Source: a virus | Length of the DNA stretch: 38,266 bases | Direction: 5' to 3' (one strand) | Virus record (IMG/VR): IMGVR_UViG_3300034418_011152 | Coordinates: 1 to 38,266 of that record | In this document: piece after piece, positions 23,354 through 30,435 of the stretch | How positions within the stretch are numbered: position 1 is the first letter of the stretch | How the letters are laid out: every line of letters starts with the position of its first letter | Translations under genes and position numbers: made by a program | Notes under the pieces: model-generated | Told to the model about the DNA's origin: nothing | Database searches by the model: none | What the model saw: only the letters and a program-made list of their open reading frames with translations

Positions 23354-23730
23354 TATTTATCCTCCTCATTCATTTTAATTCTCTCATCGTAATGTTTCCA
23401 ATATTCTAAATTGTCTTCCACCTCCTTTTCAAAAGTTTTTACTATTTTTAACATGGAATCAAAATCGTTCGTGGTTGCAATCGATTTTTCATACTCACCA
23501 TGCTCATCAAGTGCCATGATGGAAAATTTATAATTTAAACTTTCAGCTTTCATTTCGTCACTTTCAACATCAATAAAAAAGACTTGGATGTTTTTCTTTT
23601 TATTCATGTAAGATGGTGCAAGGTCATTATGATAAGAAGAATTAACAAAACCATTTTCTTCAAGATCTTTAAACGTACAATTTAAATTGTAATTGTCGTA
23701 ACCATGCCATTTGATTTTATCTGTTTGCAT
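23353..23730 (-). CDS. hypothetical protein (125 aa)
   Basis: Both ends use TAATG overlaps and an AGGAGG ribosome site. It contains a WHGYDNYNLNCTFKDLEENG start, a beta strand set (NIQVFFIDVE) and an acidic helical tail. No family is recognised. Confidence 0.6.
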   Translation of the reverse strand: MQTDKIKWHGYDNYNLNCTFKDLEENGFVNSSYHNDLAPSYMNKKKNIQVFFIDVESDEMKAESLNYKFSIMALDEHGEYEKSIATTNDFDSMLKIVKTFEKEVEDNLEYWKHYDERIKMNEEDK

Positions 23731-23945
23731 TATTTATCCTCCTTTATGTTTAATTGTTGTTGTTTCACAGATTCTTTAAATTGATTGATGAGATCGGAAA
23801 AAATAGAAGATCGCTCAAGTACTTTTTCATCTTTCCACCAACCCTCTCTTTTCATGATGTCTCGTTGTTGATCAACCATGTGCAAGATGGCAGTGTTCAG
23901 ATCTTTTAAAGGCATCTCAATATTTACAAATATTTTTTTGTCCAT
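23730..23945 (-). CDS. small hypothetical protein (71 aa)
   Basis: AGGAGG lies upstream of the ATG. The sequence starts MDKKIFVNIEMPLKDLNTAI, a strand then helix, and ends with a Gln-rich helix (FKESVKQQQLNIKEDK). Function unknown. Confidence 0.6.
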   Translation of the reverse strand: MDKKIFVNIEMPLKDLNTAILHMVDQQRDIMKREGWWKDEKVLERSSIFSDLINQFKESVKQQQLNIKEDK

Positions 23946-23954
23946 GTTTTCCTC

Positions 23955-24233
23955 CTATACAATTCTTGTGATCATCATGTTATCGCAATAAAATTTTATT
24001 CCGATAAATGATTCATTGGTTAATGATTTACGTAAATATTTTTTAAATGGTAATGGCTCATAAGCCATAAAAAAACATTGAAAAATATTTTCTTCATTAT
24101 CATCGTACAAATTCGTATCAATGTAATCATTTTTTAATGTACCTTGAGTATGAACTTGAACAATTTCTCCATTGTTCCAACTACATAAATATTTTGGTGT
24201 ATCGTCTGTAGTTAGTGTTATCGATTGTTTCAT
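23955..24233 (-). CDS. small hypothetical protein (92 aa)
   Basis: The start MKQSITLTTDDTP is chosen because GGAGAG lies just upstream. It is beta-rich (GEIVQVHTQGTLKNDYI) with aromatic segments (FQCFFMAYEPLPF). Family unknown. Confidence 0.6.
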   Translation of the reverse strand: MKQSITLTTDDTPKYLCSWNNGEIVQVHTQGTLKNDYIDTNLYDDNEENIFQCFFMAYEPLPFKKYLRKSLTNESFIGIKFYCDNMMITRIV

Positions 24234-24234
24234 A

Positions 24235-24438
24235 TTACTCTCCTTGTTGTTGTTGGTTAAAACCATCTCTAATATCAGGGAAATATCTGCATTCAACGCA
24301 ATACCAATATCCCATCCTTGCACAATTTGAATCTACATTTTCTCTCCACCATTCTTTTGCAAAGTCAGTGTTTGGTTGAACCAAAACAATCGTTCCACTT
24401 GGAACGATATCAAAGTGATCCATGAATAAATTTTCCAT
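24235..24438 (-). CDS. small hypothetical protein (67 aa)
   Basis: The ATG overlaps the preceding stop (TAATG), with GGAGG upstream. The protein holds TIVLVQPNTDFAKEWWREN, three cysteines (one in YWYCVECRY) and a Gln-rich end. Family unknown. Confidence 0.6.
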   Translation of the reverse strand: MENLFMDHFDIVPSGTIVLVQPNTDFAKEWWRENVDSNCARMGYWYCVECRYFPDIRDGFNQQQQGE

Positions 24439-24611
24439 TATTTATTTTCCTCCTTTATTTTTGTAACTATAAATTTATTACAAGTTGTGAAAACTTCTTT
24501 AGCTTTTTTGATTACCTCTGATTTGTTTTTACCCTCAAAGACATCATCATAATTCACAGCCAAGTAACCATACGTTGGACTAAATTTATAACCTTGCACT
24601 TTGTATTTCAT
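24438..24611 (-). CDS. small hypothetical protein (57 aa)
   Basis: The start MKYKVQGYKF is supported by GGAGG upstream and a TAATG overlap. The layout is strand, turn, then helix (NKSEVIKKAKEVF) and strand (KFIVTKI). Function unknown. Confidence 0.6.
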   Translation of the reverse strand: MKYKVQGYKFSPTYGYLAVNYDDVFEGKNKSEVIKKAKEVFTTCNKFIVTKIKEENK

Positions 24612-25117
24612 TATTTGCCCTCCCAATCATAAAATTCAGGAAAATCTTTTTTGAATTTTTCCTGAACTGCTAGTTGAACTTGTTTACTTGGTTTTCTCTC
24701 GAACACATTTTCTTCTAAGTCTTTTGCATCAAGATTAGTACCCTCGAAAATTTCTTCGTAGATACCATCATGGCCATGAAATGATTCAGAGTGAGCATTA
24801 AACTTAGCAAGTTGTTGTTGAATGTAACTCCACGCAATTTGCATATCGTAAGAGTAATCTTGCTCACCAAAAAAATGACCACCATGCATACCATCGACAT
24901 CATAAAATAAATTGCCATCATCGTTTTTACCAAAAACAACCCAAGCAACATTTTTTAAATTTGTCTGAGGAAAATTTTCATCGATGTAATCTACTTTGAT
25001 CACATTGCGATTATTAGGTCTTTGCTCCACTACGATGTTACTCGCTAAGGAATCAATTTTTTGAATTAAAGAAATTAAAATTTTCTCTAATTGTTTTTTA
25101 GTTATTTGTGTTTTCAT
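24611..25117 (-). CDS. hypothetical protein (168 aa)
   Basis: GGAG six bases before the ATG lies in the same ribosome-site cassette as at 22903. The protein has VAWVVFGKNDDGNLFYDVDG, GMHGGHFFGEQ and several His residues (HSESFHGHDG) that could bind metal, and it ends in a Lys-rich helix. No known family is recognised. Confidence 0.6.
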   Translation of the reverse strand: MKTQITKKQLEKILISLIQKIDSLASNIVVEQRPNNRNVIKVDYIDENFPQTNLKNVAWVVFGKNDDGNLFYDVDGMHGGHFFGEQDYSYDMQIAWSYIQQQLAKFNAHSESFHGHDGIYEEIFEGTNLDAKDLEENVFERKPSKQVQLAVQEKFKKDFPEFYDWEGK

Positions 25118-25313
25118 TTTTTGCTCCTCTCTTTTTGTTTTTTAAATAATCTTGTTTCCACTCCTTTAAAACTTTCATAGGAACGTGATTAAGGGCTGAA
25201 ATTAATAAACCATCTATTGCTTGTTGATAGTCATCAGATTCATAAGCAAGTCCTAATAACTCTTCAGACAATTTGGCTTTTAAAAGTATTTGTTCGTCAG
25301 TTTTAGATTTCAT
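25098..25313 (-). CDS. small helical hypothetical protein (71 aa)
   Basis: AGGAG precedes the ATG. It is helical (DEQILLKAKLSEELLGLAY) and ends KKRGAKNENTNN, a tail produced by reading through the ribosome site of the next gene. Function unknown. Confidence 0.6.
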   Translation of the reverse strand: MKSKTDEQILLKAKLSEELLGLAYESDDYQQAIDGLLISALNHVPMKVLKEWKQDYLKNKKRGAKNENTNN

Positions 25314-25316
25314 TTT

Positions 25317-25532
25317 TTATTCTCCTAAACCTTGGACAATAATATTGATCCAAGAAATTGGTTTTTTGTTTTTTGAAATCCATGTACCCATTTCAATCTC
25401 ATTTTTATATTTGATATCGTAGGACATAGATCGTTTACCAATTTTGTGATTGGATACATCAATTTCAAAATTAGCATCATCAGGTAGATCTTTGATTAAT
25501 TTTTTTAGATCACCAACTTTTATTCTTTTCAT
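25317..25532 (-). CDS. small hypothetical protein (71 aa), 'LKKLIKDLPDDA' type
   Basis: The start MKRIKVGDLKKLIKDLPDDA is a pattern common in small phage and plasmid proteins of unknown function. AGGAG lies upstream in a cassette nearly identical to that of the next gene. The second half is beta-rich. Confidence 0.65.
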   Translation of the reverse strand: MKRIKVGDLKKLIKDLPDDANFEIDVSNHKIGKRSMSYDIKYKNEIEMGTWISKNKKPISWINIIVQGLGE

Positions 25533-25535
25533 TTT

Positions 25536-25700
25536 TTATTCTCCTCTCGCAATTATGATTTCACCAATTCCATCACACTCTTCACAGGAATCTTCATTGT
25601 TCAAATTTTCTCCTGTGCCATGACAATCTAAACATGGAACTGATAGATACCCAAAAAGATCTTGAGTAATTGTTGTGTCTACGTCTGTATTTGTTTTCAT
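25536..25700 (-). CDS. zinc-ribbon protein, DnaJ-like CxxCxGxG repeats (54 aa)
   Basis: The ATG at 25700 has GGAG upstream. Two motifs, CLDCHGTG and CEECDGIG, match the CxxCxGxG repeats of DnaJ zinc fingers and would hold one zinc ion. It is the first gene of the 19-gene minus cluster. A small chaperone-like adaptor or regulator is possible. Confidence 0.65.
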   Translation of the reverse strand: MKTNTDVDTTITQDLFGYLSVPCLDCHGTGENLNNEDSCEECDGIGEIIIARGE

Positions 25701-25729
25701 TTTGCTCTCCTTTTTTATTTTTAACATTA

Positions 25730-25742
25730 TGGGATACTCCCA
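25730..25742. promoter_or_regulatory. palindromic operator candidate 1
   Basis: TGGGATACTCCCA has five-base perfect arms. On the minus strand it abuts CATAAT, a possible -10 for the 19-gene cluster. A close relative lies at 25872-25884. Confidence 0.45.
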
Positions 25743-25871
25743 CAAACAAATGCTTTTTTAAAGAAAATAATGATGTAAAAAAATAAGTAATTGAAAATTA
25801 ACAAATTTTTTTAAATTAAAAAAAACCGATTTTAAGACACGTAGAGCATCGAAGAATTGTCTTTAGGTACT

Positions 25872-25884
25872 TGGGTATATCCCA
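25872..25884. promoter_or_regulatory. palindromic operator candidate 2
   Basis: TGGGTATATCCCA has four-base arms, and its reverse complement TGGGATATACCCA differs from site 1 at only two central positions. The two sites are 142 bases apart centre to centre. Confidence 0.45.
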
Positions 25885-26007
25885 TGAAATTATTGTTAAA
25901 ATAAAGACGAATTTGCCCAGGTTTATTATAAGTTATTGAATTTATTTACTTTTTCAGCAGTGCCTGGATATTTTTTCATGATGCATGGAACATGGAGCAT
26001 TTTGCAT

Positions 26008-26041
26008 GGATCAGGGAACATGGATCGCGGATCAGGGAACA
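26008..26041 (+). repeat. direct repeat GGATCAGGGAACA, two copies
   Basis: GGATCAGGGAACA occurs at 26008-26020 and 26029-26041, 21 bases apart (two helical turns), with CATGGA elements around it. The CGGATCAGGGA core also occurs inside genes elsewhere in the window. Confidence 0.75.
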
Positions 26042-26107
26042 CCTGAATTCCTACTATATAAATTCTACACGAATCAGAGACATGATGAAAAATATTTTTC
26101 AAATGGT

Positions 26108-26209
26108 GTACCTCTGTACCTCTGAGACTATTATTCAATAATACCAATGTAAGTAGATCAATTTTGTAGTGTACCTCTAGTGTACCTCTAGTGTACCTCG
26201 TGTACCTCT
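26108..26209 (+). repeat. GTACCTCT iteron array (six units)
   Basis: GTACCTCT occurs at 26108, 26116, 26171, 26182 and 26202, and as GTACCTCG at 26193. The first two are tandem. The units at 26171, 26182 and 26193 are 11 bases apart and thus lie on one DNA face. The array ends 96 bases before terS, so it could be a TerS-binding packaging site, an origin or an operator. Confidence 0.8.
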
Positions 26210-26305
26210 AAATACATTTTCTTGGTGATCCGATTTTACACTGACTTACATGGTTTTGTAATTTTCTGTATAATCTTATTAGTAGAAATTAATCTTGAGG
26301 ATGCG

Positions 26306-26824
26306 ATGGGTGCAAAACCAAAACATGAATTAACTATTGATGACTTAACTCCCAAACAAATTTTGTTTGTAGATAAATTGATTGAGGGTTGGGGCAAAAG
26401 AAATAAAACTGAAATTGTAAAAGAAGTTTATGGTGAAGAGGGAAAAACCATGACTGATAAATCTGCAAGTGCAATTGGATCAAGATTAACAAATAGAAAA
26501 ATTTCTCCACACGTTTGTATGTACTTAGATAAACGTAAGGCCGAGGAAGCTGCAATGTATGAAAAAGATAAATTGCGAAGATATAAAAGATTAGAGTACT
26601 ATGCCAACAGTGCAGCCGAAGATAAACAGTGGGCAAGTGCAATTAATGCTGAGTACAGATCAGGACAACTTGCAGGACTTTACGTTGATAAAAAAGAAGT
26701 CCGCGTTTCAGGTTTGGAGGGAATGAGTAGAGATGAACTTGAGAAAAAACTTGAGGAACTTTCGAAAAAAATCGATCACGAAAATGCAAAAATCATCGAG
26801 ATCGATCCAATCGAAGAAAATTAG
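26306..26824 (+). CDS. terS: terminase small subunit
   Basis: The start MGAKPKHELTIDDL follows GAGG closely, which is better than the upstream in-frame starts. The 172-aa protein has an N-terminal helix-turn-helix type segment (LTPKQILFVDKLIEGWGKRN, then KSASAIGSRLTNRKISPHV), a central helical region and a charged C-terminal coil (MSRDELEKKLEELSKKI). This is the layout of DNA-recognising TerS proteins that bring the packaging motor to the genome. It heads the packaging and head module. Confidence 0.75.
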   Translation: MGAKPKHELTIDDLTPKQILFVDKLIEGWGKRNKTEIVKEVYGEEGKTMTDKSASAIGSRLTNRKISPHVCMYLDKRKAEEAAMYEKDKLRRYKRLEYYANSAAEDKQWASAINAEYRSGQLAGLYVDKKEVRVSGLEGMSRDELEKKLEELSKKIDHENAKIIEIDPIEEN

Positions 26825-26915
26825 CGAAGAAGAATTTTGGAAATTGTTAACTAGTGGGAAGATAGGAACAAATGTCGGAACTGTTAAAATTATTACCGAA
26901 GAAGATAAAAATTAG
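26784..26915 (+). CDS. possible small protein overlapping terS (43 aa)
   Basis: The frame starts inside terS (41-base overlap) and continues past it as ISEEEFWKLLTSGKIGTNVG, then IITEEDKN, which reads like real protein. It overlaps the next gene by 44 bases. No ribosome site is clear, so the exact start is uncertain. Confidence 0.4.
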   Translation: MQKSSRSIQSKKISEEEFWKLLTSGKIGTNVGTVKIITEEDKN

Positions 26916-27312
26916 TTACGCAGATGTTTCACTTGAAACAGAATCTAATCCAACTTTTTTGGAAGAATGTTATGGTGAATACTCAAGTCAAGAAAATAAA
27001 ATTACAATTGCAAGTACGATCTCTGATGCAGACATTGCGAACACATTAATTCATGAAATTATTCATGCATGTGTTTGGTATGGAGGACTAAAAGATGATG
27101 GAGCAGAACTTGAAGAAGATAAAAAAGAGGAAAGAGTTGTAAATGTAATTTCAAATCAACTCAGTCAAATATTACGAGACAATCCCAAAATACTGACTGT
27201 CATCAAAAAGGGTTTATCAAAAAAATATGTCGGATCAAAAAAGAGAAACGAAACTGTGGCACTCTCTCAAAAAATACTTGAGAAATATACATTTCACAAG
27301 AATCGAAAGTAG
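26872..27312 (+). CDS. HExxH metallopeptidase-like protein (SprT-like)
   Basis: The 146-aa protein has NTLIHEIIHACVW with H61, E62 and H65 as zinc and catalytic residues, and EERVV (E86/E87) as a likely third ligand region. This is the pattern of short SprT/ImmA-like phage proteins. It may process a phage or host protein, or just bind metal. It lies between the two terminase subunits and overlaps the following nuclease by 86 bases. Confidence 0.65.
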   Translation: MSELLKLLPKKIKISYADVSLETESNPTFLEECYGEYSSQENKITIASTISDADIANTLIHEIIHACVWYGGLKDDGAELEEDKKEERVVNVISNQLSQILRDNPKILTVIKKGLSKKYVGSKKRNETVALSQKILEKYTFHKNRK

Positions 27313-27625
27313 GACTGTCAATGGCATTCCTGATCTATTTGGTTGTCATAATGGTGTAAGTTTTTGGTTAGAATTAAAATCTGATTACGTCAGTTATCCT
27401 AAACTTTCTAAATGGCAGATTGCATGGATCAATGGATATGTTCGACATGGTGGTGTGATGTTGATCTGCAATAATGCCCTCTCGGAGAGCAAGTTGAAAC
27501 TTTATAGAATTCGCGCCATGGTTGTGGAGCCAAGGGAATTGATCCCTGATGCAACCCACGCGAACCGAGGAGCATGGCACGAGGTTGAGCAATCTATGTT
27601 GCAACTGCTCAATAACGATAATTAA
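27227..27625 (+). CDS. VRR-NUC type PD-(D/E)XK nuclease
   Basis: The 132-aa protein shows E27, GIPDL (D36), LELKS (E49, K51) and the following SKWQIAWINGY with Q64, the order seen in VRR-NUC and Holliday junction resolvase-like nucleases. It ends in a polar helix. It may resolve branched DNA before packaging or assist the terminase. The conserved E27 argues for the start at 27227 despite the 86-base overlap. Confidence 0.75.
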   Translation: MSDQKRETKLWHSLKKYLRNIHFTRIESRTVNGIPDLFGCHNGVSFWLELKSDYVSYPKLSKWQIAWINGYVRHGGVMLICNNALSESKLKLYRIRAMVVEPRELIPDATHANRGAWHEVEQSMLQLLNNDN

Positions 27626-27857
27626 TTACTATCAATAGTCTTTCCGATAATTGAATAGTTATCAGTCATGTTCGTGATTCGTTCTTATTTGTTCGTGTGC
27701 ACTGCACCATGGATCATGTTGCATGTGCGTAGGGGTCCAATAGGAATTACAAAAATGATTTTTGTTAGATTCAACTTACGCGGGAATTTTTAAAATATGG
27801 TACCACCGGTCGGGGCTAGGGTGTAAGTTTGATACACGCAGTGATATTGTAAACGAT

Positions 27858-29333
27858 ATGGGAAAATTAACACATTTAACTGATGAAGAATTACGCGATC
27901 TAGTTTTCAAAAAACAACTAGAGTATGTGAAGTTATGCCAAGATGATTTCTTAATGTTTGTTAAGGAGATGTGGCTAGATTTTATTTATCGTCAGACTGA
28001 TGACCCTGACAACTATGGTCACCATCAAATTATAGCAAAAGAGTTTACAAAAATAGCTGATAAAAAATTACGAAGGCTCATTGTGAATATGCCTCCTAGG
28101 CATACTAAATCTGAATTTGCATCTTATTTGTTTCCTGCGTGGATGATAGGCAGGAACCCAAAAATGAAAATAATGCAGGTTTCGCATAACGCAGAACTTG
28201 CAAGTAGGTTCGGAAGTAAGGTTCGTAATTTAATGGAAACCTCAGAGTATAAACAAATTTTTGGAGATGTTCGTTTGCGTGAGGACTCCAAAGCAAAGGG
28301 ACGTTGGGAAACAAATCATGGTGGAGAATATTTTGCAGCTGGTGTTGGAGGTTCCATCACGGGTCGTGGTGCGGATTTATTGATTATTGATGATCCTCAC
28401 ACCGAACAAGATTCCTATTCGGACACCGCAATGGAACGAACGTACGAATGGTATTCTTCAGGTCCACGTCAACGTCTTCAACCAGGAGGAACTATTTGCG
28501 TGGTAATGACTAGATGGGCAGAAGATGATTTAACAGGAAGGCTCATCAAGGCTCAAAAAGAACCGAAAGCCGATAAGTGGAAAGTAATAGAATTTCCTGC
28601 CATCTTAGAAACAGGTACTCCGGTATGGCCTGAATATTGGAACCTAGAAGAATTAGAAAAAGTCAAAGCTTCTATTTCTCCTCACAATTGGAATGCTCAG
28701 TATATGCAGAACCCTGTAGCGGAAGAAGGGGCTATACTAAAACGTGAGTGGTGGAGGATGTGGGAGAAAGATTTTATCCCGCAATTACAACATGTGATTA
28801 TGAGTATGGATACAGCGTATTCTAAAAAAGAAACAGCCGACTATTCTGCGATTACTGTATGGGGAGTATTTCAACCACAAGAGGGTTATGATAATAATTT
28901 AATATTACTAGATGCTCAAAAAGGCAGATGGGACTTTCCTGATTTGAAGAATGTAGCATACGACTTATATCGTTATTGGGAGCCTGAAAGTATTATTATT
29001 GAAGCTAAGGCCACAGGACAACCACTCATTCAAGAGATGAGAAAAATGGGTATACCGGTGATTGATTATGTTCCAGCTAAGGGACGAGATAAATTTACTA
29101 GGGCTAACTCGGTTGCCCCTATTTTTGAAAGTGGAATGGTATGGTATCCAGACGAGCATTGGGCAAAAGAAGTTATCGAAGAATGCGCTGCATTTCCTCA
29201 TGGTCAGCATGACGACTATGTAGACAGCACCACACAAGCAATGTTAAGATACCGACAAGGTGGTCTGGTATCAACATACCAGGACGAAGAGGAATCGCCA
29301 CGTATAGAACGGGAATATAGATACTATGCCTAA
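27858..29333 (+). CDS. terL: terminase large subunit
   Basis: From ATG 27858 the protein is 491 aa. The ATPase half has the Walker A-like PPRHTKS (79-85) and Walker B LLIIDDP (D178, D179). The nuclease half has MSMDTAYS, IIIEAKATGQ and the C-terminal HDDYVDS, the acidic residues of the RNase H-like fold. It cuts and pumps DNA into the procapsid through the portal. The frame stays open upstream to 27762 through a GC-rich hairpin region, but that extension has no family-like sequence. No Shine-Dalgarno is visible. Confidence 0.93.
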   Translation: MGKLTHLTDEELRDLVFKKQLEYVKLCQDDFLMFVKEMWLDFIYRQTDDPDNYGHHQIIAKEFTKIADKKLRRLIVNMPPRHTKSEFASYLFPAWMIGRNPKMKIMQVSHNAELASRFGSKVRNLMETSEYKQIFGDVRLREDSKAKGRWETNHGGEYFAAGVGGSITGRGADLLIIDDPHTEQDSYSDTAMERTYEWYSSGPRQRLQPGGTICVVMTRWAEDDLTGRLIKAQKEPKADKWKVIEFPAILETGTPVWPEYWNLEELEKVKASISPHNWNAQYMQNPVAEEGAILKREWWRMWEKDFIPQLQHVIMSMDTAYSKKETADYSAITVWGVFQPQEGYDNNLILLDAQKGRWDFPDLKNVAYDLYRYWEPESIIIEAKATGQPLIQEMRKMGIPVIDYVPAKGRDKFTRANSVAPIFESGMVWYPDEHWAKEVIEECAAFPHGQHDDYVDSTTQAMLRYRQGGLVSTYQDEEESPRIEREYRYYA

Positions 29334-29625
29334 GACAAAAAAAGATATAGACGCTGAAGTTGAGATAGAATTAAAAAAGGAAACTCCTAATGCATATCCT
29401 ATTATGAAAGGAGCGAGTCCTATTACTCATCTAAGAAAATTTTTAATGAAGAGAAAACTAGAAAGACAAAATGAGCTTTTAAAAGAAATCAACGAGTCTG
29501 ATAAGGATAAAGGTATTGGTTTGTATATGGAACCTAAACCTAAAAAAGTTTCTAAGAAATCTGGCGGAATGATCAAAGCCAGAGGAAATAAATTAGCAAG
29601 ATCTAAACCAACCAAAATCTGTTAA
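29326..29625 (+). CDS. small basic hypothetical protein (99 aa)
   Basis: It overlaps terL by eight bases. The sequence has a helical basic centre (LRKFLMKRKLERQNELLKEI) and ends SGGMIKARGNKLARSKPTKI, a Gly-Gly-Met plus Lys/Arg tail that recurs in small head-module proteins of marine phages. Role unknown, perhaps a minor virion protein. Confidence 0.65.
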   Translation: MPKTKKDIDAEVEIELKKETPNAYPIMKGASPITHLRKFLMKRKLERQNELLKEINESDKDKGIGLYMEPKPKKVSKKSGGMIKARGNKLARSKPTKIC

Positions 29626-29635
29626 GGAGAAAATT

Positions 29636-30043
29636 ATGGATCCATTATTAAAATTAAAAGAACCTAGATTAAAATTTAAAAAAAGAAAAGATTTAAATAA
29701 AAACGAAATTATGGGCATGGGAACCGCATTAGGTTTAACCTCAGGAATGGCAACTTATTTAAAACTAAAAGAAAACGAAAAAGGTTTAGATAAATATTCA
29801 AAAGCAAAAATGGAGTCTGCATCAATGAAAAAAGTAATGCCAAAAGAAAAACCAAAAGATTTTTATGAAGGAGAAGGATACAAAGGCTCTCCTGATATGT
29901 ACCCTGATTACGAAGAAGATAAAAAGGATATGAAAGAAGGACGTAAGGTTAAACACATGGGCTCCAAGTATGGTGGTTCTATTAAAAAATTAAAATTAGG
30001 CGGCTTCTCAAGAAACAATTATAAACGTACCGGCAAACTGTAG
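29636..30043 (+). CDS. Lys-rich hypothetical protein (135 aa)
   Basis: AAGGAG precedes the ATG. A short Gly/Met segment (IMGMGTALGLTSGMATYL) sits between strongly basic regions, and the end carries KYGGSIKKLKLGGF. The high Lys content suggests DNA or capsid contact. Family unknown. Confidence 0.65.
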   Translation: MDPLLKLKEPRLKFKKRKDLNKNEIMGMGTALGLTSGMATYLKLKENEKGLDKYSKAKMESASMKKVMPKEKPKDFYEGEGYKGSPDMYPDYEEDKKDMKEGRKVKHMGSKYGGSIKKLKLGGFSRNNYKRTGKL

Positions 30044-30051
30044 GAGTTGCC

Positions 30052-30435
30052 ATGGTTAAAGATAAAGCAAAAAAGGTTCTTAAAGAAGTAGAAAGCAAGT
30101 CTAACGAAGCTTCTGAAGAAAAAATAAAAAAAACGAACACTGATTCGATATCCATGATACCTGAAAACTTTTCCGAGTTTGGTAGTTCTGTAGACCCTAC
30201 CGATAAGAAAGTATTTGTGTATGGTGCCAAAAAATTTGGTAAAGATACCTTAGGCCATGCAGCAGCAAAAGGTACTAAAGAATATAGAGCCTCTCTACGC
30301 AATAAAAATTTTGAATTAGAGTATGATCGAAAAGGAGATAACAAATCTATTGGATTTAAGTTTGTTAGAGAATTTTCTAAAGGAGATTTTGTAGTTGCTA
30401 AGAAAGATAAAAAATACTACAAGGATATTGTATAA
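30052..30435 (+). CDS. hypothetical protein (127 aa)
   Basis: AGGAG lies upstream. A charged helical N-terminus leads to a small domain with VFVYGAKKFGKDTLGHAAAKG and a C-terminal strand set (FKFVREFSKGDFVVAKKDKK). Its stop overlaps the next gene (TAATG). Function unknown. Confidence 0.65.
   Translation: MVKDKAKKVLKEVESKSNEASEEKIKKTNTDSISMIPENFSEFGSSVDPTDKKVFVYGAKKFGKDTLGHAAAKGTKEYRASLRNKNFELEYDRKGDNKSIGFKFVREFSKGDFVVAKKDKKYYKDIV

Larger units (their letters stand above)
25701..26305 (+). other. long intergenic control region
   Basis: These 605 bases separate the minus cluster from the packaging genes and hold no convincing gene. In order: a palindrome at 25730, an extremely AT-rich tract (25743-25830), a second palindrome at 25872, CATGGA-rich GC-richer repeats (25983-26041), and an iteron array (26108-26209). 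I found no convincing -35/-10 pair in either direction, although a CATAAT abuts the first palindrome on the minus strand. Candidate roles are early promoter control, replication origin or packaging site. Confidence 0.6.

Noticed and set aside
25926-26147. 73-codon minus frame in the long intergenic region
   Set aside because: It reads through the CATGGA/GGATCAGGG repeats; residue pattern follows the repeats and no Shine-Dalgarno is present.
26108-26209. Iterons considered as a CRISPR array
   Set aside because: Units are eight bases with 0-3 base gaps in the cluster; there are no spacers of CRISPR size.
27821-27837. Hairpin with a tRNA T-arm look before terL
   Set aside because: The loop lacks the TTCRANY consensus and no anticodon or acceptor stems can be folded around it; no tRNA gene was found anywhere in the window.
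27762-27857. Upstream extension of terL to a TTG start
   Set aside because: The 32 extra codons cross a GC-rich hairpin region and do not look like terminase sequence; ATG 27858 is the first plausible start.
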